A stretch of DNA of 43,159 nt. Source: Patescibacteria group bacterium. Lineage in GTDB: Bacteria; Patescibacteriota; Patescibacteriia; UBA2196; GWA2-42-15. Shown piece by piece: positions 31,087-39,305 of the stretch. The stretch spans positions 1-43,159 of the forward strand of contig JAKLID010000004.1 of NCBI GenBank assembly GCA_022709795.1, in the 5' to 3' direction. Below the pieces are notes generated by a model, which had not been told where the DNA came from, searched no databases, and saw only the letters and a list, made by a program, of their open reading frames with translations. How positions within the stretch are numbered: the first letter of the stretch is position 1; each line of letters begins with the position of its first letter. The translations under genes and the position numbers were made by a program.

Positions 31087-32250
31087 TTAGTTAATTTTGT
31101 CACGCCAGTGTTTAAGCCAAATAGCCTGGTGAATGGCCAAAAATATTTTTTCGGCCTTGATTTTAATTTTTGGAGAAACTTGGGACAAGGTACGGATAGA
31201 GCGGATCAATTCCAAAGCGCCTTTTTCTATTTCCTCCGGACTCCAGGCGCGGGTACTGAAAAGCTGGAAATCACGGCTGGAAGCCCACCAAAAAGTACAG
31301 CTAGACAGTCCGCGTTCCAAATGCAGGCGGGAAGAAAAGTGATCAGGGTCTAATGAATGAGCGTAATTTAATTCTAAAGCAAAATCGGCCAGTTGCCAAA
31401 GCAGGCGGTGGATATTATTTTTGTGATTGGCCCACAAGACAAAAGGCTGGCCCTGCTTTAATTCATGGGAACTCGATTCCCAGGAGCTAGGCAAAGGGGA
31501 AATATCTTTTGTTGCTTTAAGATTTTGCAAATATTCACTCAGGGTGGCGGTTCTTACCTGCGGATTTTTGACAACCTCGAGATAGCTGGGCCACCAATTC
31601 CAATGGCGGTGGCCATAGAGCTCGCCGTCAGTGGCAGTAATAATTGTCTGGCTGATATTTCGCCCGGCGGATAATAGTTTGGTAATAGCTGTCGGCACAA
31701 AGGTCTGTGATAATTGGCGATCACGAAAAACAACGGCCAACTGCGTTTTCTTGATTTTATATTTAAGATCATTATCAATCGAATTTTCCAGCTCACCAGC
31801 ATAAGCGATCTGATCTAAAATAAGATAGTGATATTTCAGCTGATCAATGAGTCTGGCGAGTCTGGGGGTGTAGGCCATTTCCGGTGGGAAGAAACCGCGC
31901 GGTCGATAAACAGAACCCAAGCGTCGGGCATTAATATCATGATTAATTTTAATTTGCTTGATGATTTCTTTGTCTGGCAATAAAGGCAGAATGGGATGGA
32001 AGGCGGCAGACTCTACGAATTCAATCTGACCGCTTTTGGCCAACGTGGCGAATTGCTTGAGTAATTTCTCATAACCCAGACTAAACAAACGCTCGGTCAG
32101 ACAAGCCGTGAGATTGAGAGTGACTTTAACTTTTTTATTTTTTAATAAAAAATCAGCCCAGGGCTGATAACAGCTTTTGACAATACTTCTGATCTGTTCA
32201 TCAGAGGCAGTGGGTGGTTGATAGAAATGGAGGAAGTTGAGCCAGAGCAT
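31087..32250 (-). CDS. glycoside hydrolase family 57 protein
   Basis: The 387-residue product starts LNFLHFYQPP, the GH57 region 1, and has GFFPPEMAY with the probable nucleophile Glu and TDGELYGHR with the probable acid/base Asp. GH57 enzymes are alpha-amylases, 4-alpha-glucanotransferases, branching enzymes or amylopullulanases acting on alpha-glucans. The length fits a compact GH57 barrel with a helical C-terminal part. There is no signal peptide, so it acts in the cytoplasm, probably on the glucan made by the neighbouring synthases, as amylase or branching enzyme. Confidence 0.88.
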   Translation of the reverse strand: MLWLNFLHFYQPPTASDEQIRSIVKSCYQPWADFLLKNKKVKVTLNLTACLTERLFSLGYEKLLKQFATLAKSGQIEFVESAAFHPILPLLPDKEIIKQIKINHDINARRLGSVYRPRGFFPPEMAYTPRLARLIDQLKYHYLILDQIAYAGELENSIDNDLKYKIKKTQLAVVFRDRQLSQTFVPTAITKLLSAGRNISQTIITATDGELYGHRHWNWWPSYLEVVKNPQVRTATLSEYLQNLKATKDISPLPSSWESSSHELKQGQPFVLWANHKNNIHRLLWQLADFALELNYAHSLDPDHFSSRLHLERGLSSCTFWWASSRDFQLFSTRAWSPEEIEKGALELIRSIRTLSQVSPKIKIKAEKIFLAIHQAIWLKHWRDKIN

Positions 32251-32334
32251 AAAATCAAAAAATCAATAAAACAAGAAAGCAAAAAATCAAAAAAATAATA
32301 TAAAAAATTAAAGCTTACTCTTCTACATCGATCA

Positions 32335-33774
32335 CTACCCTTTAATTTTTTCTAGTATTTTAACTACGCCTTTTTCAGCATTCACTTCTATAAAGTCCCC
32401 GTCTTTAATCATCAGCGTTCCATTCTTGGTCCCTACAACACAAGGAATATTCAACTCGCGACTGATTATCGCGGCGTGTGAAGTTAACCCGCCTTGATCT
32501 GTAATTATAGCAAGACATTTTCTAATAAAGGGCATCATGCTTGGGTCGGTCATAGTGGTTACAATAATCTTGCCGGCTAACGTTTTTTCGGCCAGGCTCT
32601 TTACTTCTTGACTATTAATAACCCTGGCCACACCCACAACAATACCGGCACTCGCACACGAGCCCACGATATAGTGTTTTTTGTTGGCGGGAAAGTATTC
32701 CTTTATAATAGTTAAATATTGTATATCTGATGTTATTTTGTTTTTTAAATTTTTTACAATATAAATATAATATCTGTTTCTCTGTTCTATAATAGCGGCC
32801 GGTAGATATTTTTTACTTATTAATAATTCCCTCGTTTCTTCTAGTGTATATGAATTATAAAAAATATTTGGGCTTAGGCTGGCTTTAGATGATATCTTTT
32901 TTAAAATTGCCCCAAATGTAAGATTCATACCATCAAGAGTTAATTTAAAATATGTCCTAAGATCTGATAGCTTAATAATTGTTTCCGACAATTGCCGTAT
33001 CTCTTGGTTTTTATAACTATTAAGATATTCTTTCTTCGCTTTTAAACTCTTGTTTAATATTTTTTGCTGGTTATTTGCTTCTTCCAACTTATCGGTTAAC
33101 TTAACTAAATCAGCGGCATAACGACTTGATAGTTTTTTAACGGCCGTGTTTAAATTATACACTGAGGGAAATAACCAGGGGTGTTTTATCGCATGTTTTT
33201 GAAGATCGGCTGGAGAAATTTTTCTTTTTCTTAGCAAAAATATCCAATCAGCTTGCTCTGTCTTTATGTCGTCATGTTTTTCAGGAACGAGCAAGCAGAA
33301 AAAAACGCTTTCCCCGGCCCCTGTGGCTAAAATTTTTTCTTTTAACTTCTCGACTAGGGTATCAACATAAACCGGCCTTGTCGTCCTGAAGCAAGCCACT
33401 AAATCTGTATAAACTAAGCAATAGCCATTAAGGAAATCAACCAGATTAATATCCTTTTTGCTGACCTTGTTATATTTATGAAAAAATTCTTGATATTTTT
33501 TCTGGCTATTCTCTGCCTTTTTAATTACCTTTTCTAATGTTTTTTTATTAAATAATTTTATCTGATCTTTTGGTTGAATTGGGTAGTAAGCAGTCGCCTC
33601 TCCTTTTTCTGAAAAAATAACATAATTTGTGTCTTGATTACCAATGAATGATTTATTTAAAATGGTTGCTTGATAATACAAATCAATGGTAAATAGATTA
33701 TAATTCCCTTTATAAAGAAAGCCTAGTTTATTTTTTATTATCCAGTTTTTGAAAGTATCTTTCATGATCATCAT
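32335..33774 (-). CDS. protein with C-terminal PEP-utilising-enzyme mobile (phosphohistidine) domain
   Basis: The 479-residue product ends with a clear PEP-utiliser swivelling domain: VTTMTDPSMMPFI, then DQGGLTSHAAIISRELNIP with the phospho-accepting His in TSHA, and VVGT. The first 360 residues are Lys/Tyr-rich and not recognisable; no ATP-grasp PEP-synthase signature is evident. So it may be a fragment-like relative of PEP synthase/PPDK or a phosphate relay protein. It is noticeably more AT-rich than the flanking glg genes, hinting at separate ancestry. Start could be any of three Met codons within the first four residues. Confidence 0.8.
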   Translation of the reverse strand: MMIMKDTFKNWIIKNKLGFLYKGNYNLFTIDLYYQATILNKSFIGNQDTNYVIFSEKGEATAYYPIQPKDQIKLFNKKTLEKVIKKAENSQKKYQEFFHKYNKVSKKDINLVDFLNGYCLVYTDLVACFRTTRPVYVDTLVEKLKEKILATGAGESVFFCLLVPEKHDDIKTEQADWIFLLRKRKISPADLQKHAIKHPWLFPSVYNLNTAVKKLSSRYAADLVKLTDKLEEANNQQKILNKSLKAKKEYLNSYKNQEIRQLSETIIKLSDLRTYFKLTLDGMNLTFGAILKKISSKASLSPNIFYNSYTLEETRELLISKKYLPAAIIEQRNRYYIYIVKNLKNKITSDIQYLTIIKEYFPANKKHYIVGSCASAGIVVGVARVINSQEVKSLAEKTLAGKIIVTTMTDPSMMPFIRKCLAIITDQGGLTSHAAIISRELNIPCVVGTKNGTLMIKDGDFIEVNAEKGVVKILEKIKG

Positions 33775-33822
33775 TTTTTACCAAAAAATATTTTTTATAT
33801 TTGACAAGGTTAGTAATAAATA

Positions 33823-35298
33823 TTAACTTGTTTCCTGTCGCAACTTGATGGCTTTTTTGAACAAGCGGACATAGAGCTGGGCTGGTAAGTCCCAAGAAAA
33901 AGACAGCTTCATCGACTGGACGACTAATTTTTTCCAAAGGGCCTGATTTTTGTAGTATTCGCGGGCACGCATAATAGCGCCGTAAAAAGATAAAGAACTA
34001 TAGTTGCCAAAAGTAAAGCCGTTGCCATCTTGATTGTTAAAATCAAAATTGGTGATGGTGTCTTTCAGGCCGCCGATAGAGTGAACGATGGGGATACAAC
34101 CGTAACGTAAGGCCTTGAGCTGATTTATACCACAAGGCTCAGCATTGGAAGGCAGGACCAGGAGATCGCCGCCGGCATAAAGACTGGTTTCATCTTTTTG
34201 TTCAAAGGGTGTCCAGGCCAGCTTGCCCGGATATTTTTTGCTGATTTTGACAATCTGGCTGATATAATTTTTGTCACCATCACCCATAATAATCATCTGC
34301 ATGTTGTAGCGGGCCAAGTGCTCCAAGACTTCTAAAACCAAATTAAAGCCCTTTTCAAAAGCGATGCGCGAAGACATGATAATAAGCGGCAGATCAGGAG
34401 CGATAGAGAGACCATATTTTTTCTGCAGCCAGGCCTTATTGACGGCCTTGGCTTCAATATTTTTGTAAGAATAATTGACTTTGAGGCCTGGGTCAGTCGC
34501 CGGGTTGTAATCATCATTTTCAATGCCATTGATAATGCCATAAAGACGATCTTTTCTGTTGTCCAGAAGAATATTGAGTCCCTGACCATTTTCTTTGGTC
34601 AAAATTTCTTTGACATAATTTTCCGAGACGGTATTGATCAGATCGGCGTTCAAGATGGCCCGCTTATCAAAATTGATATTTTCCAGAAGTGGATCATCAA
34701 AGAGCGGCAATTTGGATTTGCCATCATCGCGGAGATTGGCGGGTATTTCCCACCAATTGTGCCCGAGCTGATAGATAATATTGTGAATGGTAAAAACCGT
34801 AGCCGTGTGTTGCAGGTGAGAAGAAGATTTGAAATCGCGCTTGAGATAATAGGGAATCAGGCCGGCGTGCCAGTCGTGGCATTGGATAATATCAGCTTTA
34901 AATTTTAAGAGAGTGAGAAGTTTCAAGGCTGCGACATTAAACAAAAGGAAACGAGCATTCTCGTGCTCGGAGGTATAAAGTTGCTCTTTGCGGGAAAAAT
35001 ATTTTTCATTTTCAATAAAATAGACAATCGGACCGCCGGGTAATTCACCTTGCCAGAAATTTACGCCCACGGAATTTTTACTATCAATGATGACTTCAAT
35101 ATCAGACCGAAATAGGTGTAGGTTAAATTTTTTGGGGTCAATGATTTTGGCGTAAAATGGAGTAATACAAATAACCGTGTGACCAAACTGGTGAAGCGCC
35201 ACTGGCAAACTCTCGGCTACGTCAGCCAAGCCGCCAGTTTTGGAAAAGGGGTGGAGTTCTGAAGAGACGGAAACTATTTTGAGGTGGTTTTGGGACAT
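33823..35298 (-). CDS. glgA: glycogen/starch synthase (GT5), copy 2
   Basis: The 491-residue protein has PFSKTGGLADVAESLPVAL (KTGGL donor site), CHDWHAGLIPYYL, TIHNIIYQLG and the C-terminal SNAEPCGINQLKALRYG followed by HSIGGLKDT. It is related to but distinct from the copy at 28635-30059, with only motif-level similarity. It starts 2 nt after the ruvC stop codon, so it is translationally linked with ruvC. Two GT5 proteins can make ADP- versus UDP-glucose-dependent glucan or one may be a primer-type enzyme; the sequence does not decide. Confidence 0.94.
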   Translation of the reverse strand: MSQNHLKIVSVSSELHPFSKTGGLADVAESLPVALHQFGHTVICITPFYAKIIDPKKFNLHLFRSDIEVIIDSKNSVGVNFWQGELPGGPIVYFIENEKYFSRKEQLYTSEHENARFLLFNVAALKLLTLLKFKADIIQCHDWHAGLIPYYLKRDFKSSSHLQHTATVFTIHNIIYQLGHNWWEIPANLRDDGKSKLPLFDDPLLENINFDKRAILNADLINTVSENYVKEILTKENGQGLNILLDNRKDRLYGIINGIENDDYNPATDPGLKVNYSYKNIEAKAVNKAWLQKKYGLSIAPDLPLIIMSSRIAFEKGFNLVLEVLEHLARYNMQMIIMGDGDKNYISQIVKISKKYPGKLAWTPFEQKDETSLYAGGDLLVLPSNAEPCGINQLKALRYGCIPIVHSIGGLKDTITNFDFNNQDGNGFTFGNYSSLSFYGAIMRAREYYKNQALWKKLVVQSMKLSFSWDLPAQLYVRLFKKAIKLRQETS

Positions 35299-35300
35299 AA

Positions 35301-35780
35301 CTAATATTTTTTGCCTAGACTATGCGCACAAGTAATAGCAATGGCGACGGCATCAGCGGCATCATCAGGCTGGATAATATTTTTCATGCCAAGAATCAGT
35401 TTGACCATTTGCTGAATCTGATTTTTATCAGCGCGACCGTAAGAGGTAATGGCCTGCTTGACTTGCAGGGGCGTAAATTCATAAATCGGCAAGTGACAAT
35501 CAAAAGCCGCGGCGAGAATCACGCCGCGTGACTCGGCGACCTGCAGGGCAGTCTTGAGGTTTTTAAAAAAGAAAAGCTCTTCTATGGCAAGAGCGTCGGG
35601 CTGATATTTGATAATAATTTTTTTGAGTTCAGTTTGGAGTTTTTGCAGCCGTTCAGCATGAGGCATCTGAGACTTGGTTTCCAAACAACCAAAAGCTATG
35701 GGGGCAAGTTTGTTTTTTATCTGGCTCACTACGCCCCAACCAGCGCGGGCATAACCAGGATCAATACCGAGAATAAGCAT
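35301..35780 (-). CDS. ruvC: Holliday junction resolvase RuvC
   Basis: The 159-residue nuclease has GIDPGYARAGWG (first catalytic Asp), IEELFFFKN (Glu), TSYGRADKNQIQQMV and DDAADAVAIAITCAH with the last two aspartates. It cuts Holliday junctions with RuvAB. The start at ATG 35780 gives MLILGIDPGYA, the family start; the 29 in-frame codons before it are translation of the palindromic repeat at 35784-35956. yebC lies just upstream, a classical neighbour. Confidence 0.96.
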   Translation of the reverse strand: MLILGIDPGYARAGWGVVSQIKNKLAPIAFGCLETKSQMPHAERLQKLQTELKKIIIKYQPDALAIEELFFFKNLKTALQVAESRGVILAAAFDCHLPIYEFTPLQVKQAITSYGRADKNQIQQMVKLILGMKNIIQPDDAADAVAIAITCAHSLGKKY

Positions 35781-35783
35781 ACT

Positions 35784-35956
35784 ACTACGAATTACGAATA
35801 AATTACGGATATACAAATATAAACTCCGAGATACAAGATACAATTTCCAAATAAATTCCAAATTCAAAATAATATCAGATATCTTCTTTTTGCCAATTGC
35901 GAGTTACTAATTACTAAAATATTTGTATATTCGTAAATATTTGTAATTTGTATTAC
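35784..35956. repeat. composite palindromic repeat between yebC and ruvC
   Basis: Outer arms TACGAATTACGAATAAATTAC and the mirrored TATTCGTAAATATTTGTAAT belong to the TACAAATATACAAAT family. Nested inside is AGATACAAGATACAATTTCC with TAAATTCCAAATTC, the sequence type that fills the 16S V1 loop. Confidence 0.75.
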
Positions 35957-35971
35957 TTCATTTGCTCACTA

Positions 35972-36694
35972 CTATTCCAAATTCGTATAATAATCACTCA
36001 AATCTGACAACTCGTCCAATAAATCAAAAATTTTAATCACCTTGTCCAAGGCTTCACCTTCGAGCGAGACTTTTTCTTTGGGCACCATGGCCAAATCAGC
36101 GGAAGAAATTTTCAAGCCAGCAGTTTCTAGTTTTTCTTTGACTAATTGTAATTCTTTGGGATCGGTATAGACAACTAATTCTTCTTCGTCCTCGGAAAAA
36201 TCCTCGGCGCCAGCGTCAATTATAATCAACTCTAATTCTTCTTGTGTTTTGCTAATTGAGTTTTGTGTTTTGACGTGAATTACCCCTTTTTGGTCAAACT
36301 GCCAAGTAATGGAATTCAGATCGGTTAGTTGGGCATTATTTTTTTGCAATAAAATTTTGACTTCATTGAGCGTGCGATTTTTGTTGTCGGTCAAGCATTT
36401 GATAATTACGGCCACGGAATTGGGCAAAAGAGCGCCATACATCACTTCCTCGACCGCGGCGCCGCCGAGCTCGCCGGTACCGCGCTTGATAGCGCGCTCA
36501 ATATTTTCCTTGGGCATGCTGACCGATTTGGCTTTGTCAATAGCCATGCGTAATTTGAAATTGGTGGTTGGGTCGCCGCCATCACGGGCGGCAATGGTAA
36601 TATTATTACCCAGTTTGGTAAAGGCACTGCTGCGCTTGGCATCCACAATCGCCTTGGCGCGTTTGGTAGTGGCCCATTTGGAATGTCCGGACAT
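35972..36694 (-). CDS. yebC: YebC/PmpR/TACO1 family protein
   Basis: The 240-residue protein starts MSGHSKWATTKRAKAIVDAKR, the invariant N-terminus of the family, and contains RMAIDKAKSVSMPKENIERAI and EVMYGALLPNSVAVIIKCLTD. Members were called transcriptional regulators, and recent work links them to relief of ribosome stalling at polyproline. It is the first gene of the run through ruvC to glgA. EF-P is encoded elsewhere in this window, so both potential polyproline factors are present. Confidence 0.96.
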   Translation of the reverse strand: MSGHSKWATTKRAKAIVDAKRSSAFTKLGNNITIAARDGGDPTTNFKLRMAIDKAKSVSMPKENIERAIKRGTGELGGAAVEEVMYGALLPNSVAVIIKCLTDNKNRTLNEVKILLQKNNAQLTDLNSITWQFDQKGVIHVKTQNSISKTQEELELIIIDAGAEDFSEDEEELVVYTDPKELQLVKEKLETAGLKISSADLAMVPKEKVSLEGEALDKVIKIFDLLDELSDLSDYYTNLE

Positions 36695-36702
36695 AAAATT
36701 AA

Positions 36703-36736
36703 ATCAAAATTTAAAAATCAAAAATCAAAATTATGG
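36703..36736. repeat. half copy of the AAAAATCAAAATTATGG repeat
   Basis: AAAATTTAAAAATCAAAAATC leads into AAAATTATGG, the left arm of the elements at 21858-21952 and in the 16S V3 loop; the GC core and right arm are missing. Confidence 0.6.
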
Positions 36737-36801
36737 AAAATTATTGATTCAAACTGGGGTTAGTTTAACATTTTAATTGAAAAAAATCAAGGAAATTGTG
36801 C

Positions 36802-36830
36802 TTGACAAAATAACCGGATTACAGTAAGAT
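36802..36830 (+). promoter_or_regulatory. promoter of rplS
   Basis: TTGACA (36802-36807), an exact 17-nt spacer and TAAGAT (36825-36830). Because the -10 overlaps the first in-frame ATG at 36829, translation must start at 36856 or 36868. Confidence 0.75.
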
Positions 36831-36855
36831 GAGGATTAATGATAACTTTAAAATA

Positions 36856-37254
36856 ATGAATAAAAATATGTCTGAAGAAATGAAAACAACCGAGTCCGGC
36901 AATGACTCGCCAGTGGCCAAGACGGCCAAGGCCGAAGAACTGCAAGCTGGCATGACAGTCAGGGTGCATGAAAAAATAAATGATATTGACGCCAAGGGTA
37001 AAGAAAGAACCAGAATCCAGGTTTTTGAGGGTATTATCTTGTCAGTCCGAAAACCAAAAACGGAAAATGGTTCTATTTTGGTCAGAAAAATCTCCCACAA
37101 TAATATCGGGGTAGAAAAGATTTTTCCATTGAAATCCCCATTGATTGACAAGATCGAGGTAGTCAAAGCGATCAAAACTAGACGAGCCAAACTGTATTTT
37201 CTGCCGGATTACAAGAAACATCTGAAAGCCAAAAAAATTGGCGCGGGTAAATAA
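36856..37254 (+). CDS. rplS: 50S ribosomal protein bL19
   Basis: The 132-residue product has an N-terminal extension of about 25 polar residues and then the L19 fold: ELQAGMTVRVHEKI, RIQVFEGIILSVRKPK, NNIGVEKIFPLKSPLIDKIEV and RRAKLYFLP. L19 lies at the 30S-50S interface. The start at 36856 is inferred from the promoter; ATG 36868 is an alternative and the ATG at 36829 is ruled out as it falls in the -10 hexamer. The gene is flanked by its own promoter and terminator. Confidence 0.95.
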   Translation: MNKNMSEEMKTTESGNDSPVAKTAKAEELQAGMTVRVHEKINDIDAKGKERTRIQVFEGIILSVRKPKTENGSILVRKISHNNIGVEKIFPLKSPLIDKIEVVKAIKTRRAKLYFLPDYKKHLKAKKIGAGK

Positions 37255-37282
37255 ATTGGCTCTACGATAATTTTTAAGTTAT

Positions 37283-37313
37283 AATAAAAGTGATTGCAAT
37301 AATCACTTTTATT
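37283..37313 (+). terminator. Rho-independent terminator of rplS
   Basis: AATAAAAGTGATT pairs perfectly with AATCACTTTTATT around a 5-nt loop; the arm itself contributes the T run. Confidence 0.75.
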
Positions 37314-37423
37314 CATTTGCGGACCCGCCCAAAGCTACGCATTATGTCGGGCAGGCCAGCCTAGATAGCCATGTATTGCGGTGGCGTAATTGGCTCGCCC
37401 ATAACGCAAATAAGATATTTTAT

Positions 37424-37510
37424 GCGGACGTGGTGAAATTGGTAGACACGCAAGCTTGAGGGGCTTGTGGCCGCAAGGCTGTGGAGGTTCAAATCCTCTC
37501 GTCCGCACCA
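37424..37510 (+). tRNA. tRNA-Leu (anticodon GAG)
   Basis: A class II tRNA with acceptor GCGGACG/CGTCCGC, D arm with GGTAGACAC, anticodon stem CAAGC/GCTTG and loop TTGAGGG, a long variable arm (TGGCCGCAAGGCTG) and T arm GAGG/CCTC with TTCAAAT. CCA is encoded (37508-37510), unlike the other two tRNAs here. It reads CUC/CUU. Confidence 0.95.
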
Positions 37511-37689
37511 AGTTGTTTTTAAAACTTCCCGGAATGGGGAGTTTTTGTTTTGGCTTGATTTTTGGGGATGAGTGGTGTAAGTTGAAGGCAAAAGGAGGAA
37601 CTTCAAAACTAAAGAGAAAGGAGAAAATTCTAGATTTTTGGTTTTTTAAATAACAGCTGGTTTTAATCTCACAAAAGCGAGGTGCAATC

Positions 37690-38445
37690 GTGGAACCAAA
37701 AGATCGAATCATTGTGGCGTTGGACGTAGACACCGTGGATAAGGCTCTTGCGTTGGTAAGAGATCTTGCCCCACATGTCTCCTGCTTTAAGCTGGGGTTG
37801 GAATTTATCAACTCTATGTTGGTGTCACTAATTTTGCCGAAAAATCCAGAACAAGCAGAGGGTGAGCTAAAAAAAATACGGTATCTGTTCTCCCTGCTTA
37901 CTGACAAAATTTTTTGGGATGGAAAATTTGCCGACATCCCCAATACCGTCTGCGGAGCATCGCGAGCCGTCGTCGCTCTTAAGGTAAAAATGTTCAACGT
38001 TCACGCCTCCGCGGGCATTGAAGCAATGGCAAATGCCGTGGCCGCCAGTAACCATACCTCCCTTGTCCTTGCTGTAACCGTTCTCACGTCTCTTGAAGAA
38101 AACAATGCTCATTTAATCTTCGGGGCTCCAAGTAAGGCCAAAGTTCTACAACTGGCACGCGATGCGATGCTCACTGGTTGCGACGGTGTCGTCTGCTCAC
38201 CACAAGAATTGGAACTTCTCGCAAAACAAAGGGAATTAAAAAATCTAATGAAAGTCACACCTGGCGTCCGCCCCGAATGGGCGGTTGCTGGCGATCAGAA
38301 GCGAATTATGACTCCGGCCGAAGCAATTAAGGCTGGCGCAACGGCAGTGGTGATTGGACGTCCAATTACCCAACCGCCTCCACAAATTGGCACACCCGTT
38401 AATGCAGTAGAACAAATCGCACTGGAAATCAGCGCGGTTGTTTAG
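37690..38445 (+). CDS. pyrF: orotidine 5'-phosphate decarboxylase
   Basis: The 251-residue barrel enzyme has IIVALDVDTVDKAL, FKLGLEF, the catalytic DxKxxD cluster in FWDGKFADIPNTV, and VTPGVRPEW with VIGRPITQP for phosphate binding. It converts OMP to UMP. The start is GTG at 37690 with a good Shine-Dalgarno sequence (GAGGTG), rare in this window. Codon choice with many C-ending codons also differs from neighbours, hinting at transfer. pyrE follows 13 nt later, so the pair makes UMP from orotate; other pyrimidine genes are not visible here. Confidence 0.93.
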   Translation: MEPKDRIIVALDVDTVDKALALVRDLAPHVSCFKLGLEFINSMLVSLILPKNPEQAEGELKKIRYLFSLLTDKIFWDGKFADIPNTVCGASRAVVALKVKMFNVHASAGIEAMANAVAASNHTSLVLAVTVLTSLEENNAHLIFGAPSKAKVLQLARDAMLTGCDGVVCSPQELELLAKQRELKNLMKVTPGVRPEWAVAGDQKRIMTPAEAIKAGATAVVIGRPITQPPPQIGTPVNAVEQIALEISAVV

Positions 38446-38458
38446 AAAGGTGAAAGCT

Positions 38459-39196
38459 ATGGAAATTCTGAAAATGGGGCTTGATGATCTATTAAAAATC
38501 AAGACCGATGAAATTAGGGCTTTTTTGACTCCTCAAGAGGTAGTACATATGGCCAAACTCCTAGGCGCCTTCTGGACATATGATTATGACGTGGCCCAAA
38601 AAGGTAAAGTGGGAATGCACGCCATATTGAAATCTGGGCGACATAGCGATGGATTCTTTGCTTCTAGAATTCTTTTGGCACCGGAGAATGTCAGGCTGAT
38701 TATTTGCTCGCAAATAGCCCTGATGATTAACCGATTGTATACAAAGGAAGAGGGTCCTACTTGTTTGGCTGGTGTTCCAGATGGGGCTACGATCATTGGT
38801 GAGAATGTTGCCTCCATACTTAACATCAATGTCCTAAAAATGGAAAAGCAAGGTGGTAAAATCACACTCATGTCGCAACTCGGTCCAGGAGAAAGGATTT
38901 TACTGGTTGAGGATATTTGCACTCTGGGTACTGGTTTCAGTGAGGCAGTTTTGGCCATTAAAAGCGTCCAGCCGCAAGTGTACTTTATTCCAGCTGACCC
39001 GGTGATCATTAACCGCGGAGGATTGGAGCGCTTTTCTGTAGAAGGCGTTGGGGAATTCGAAGTTCTTCCTGTCATTAATTGGAAAGTGCAAGACTGGGCT
39101 GCCAATGACTGCCCTCTTTGTGAGCTGGGGTCTAAACCCATTAAACCGAAAGAGACAGATGAAAATTGGCAGGCCATTACTACCTCCCAGTTGTAA
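38459..39196 (+). CDS. pyrE: orotate phosphoribosyltransferase-like enzyme
   Basis: The 245-residue protein has HAILKSGRHSDGFFASRILL near residue 60, LAGVPDGATIIGENVA, and the PRPP-binding loop RILLVEDICTLGTGFSEAV, all fitting OPRT, which joins orotate and PRPP. A C-terminal CPLCELGSKP pair of cysteines is unusual for PyrE. Start ATG 38459 is preceded by AAAGGTG, a Shine-Dalgarno match; an upstream TTG extension is not needed. The link with pyrF supports OPRT over another phosphoribosyltransferase. Confidence 0.88.
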   Translation: MEILKMGLDDLLKIKTDEIRAFLTPQEVVHMAKLLGAFWTYDYDVAQKGKVGMHAILKSGRHSDGFFASRILLAPENVRLIICSQIALMINRLYTKEEGPTCLAGVPDGATIIGENVASILNINVLKMEKQGGKITLMSQLGPGERILLVEDICTLGTGFSEAVLAIKSVQPQVYFIPADPVIINRGGLERFSVEGVGEFEVLPVINWKVQDWAANDCPLCELGSKPIKPKETDENWQAITTSQL

Positions 39197-39237
39197 TATC
39201 GGGAAAAACAAACTGAAACAAAAACGTTTTTAAATTA

Positions 39238-39267
39238 AGGGCCTCCTTTGGGAAAGAGGCTCTTTTT
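39238..39267 (+). terminator. Rho-independent terminator of pyrF-pyrE
   Basis: AGGGCCTC/GAGGCTCT (one wobble) with a 10-nt loop and T5 tail. Confidence 0.85.
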
Positions 39268-39305
39268 ATTTTGCCAAGAAAAGGCTGGAAGGCTATAATG
39301 ACCCT

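Noticed and set aside
35781-35867. N-terminal extension of RuvC
   Set aside because: The codons are part of a palindromic repeat, and the family starts at the Met directly before LILGIDPG.
37335-37997. A 220-codon minus-strand frame over tRNA-Leu and pyrF
   Set aside because: It is the complement of tRNA-Leu and the pyrF coding sequence, and pyrF is a clear enzyme with a ribosome binding site.
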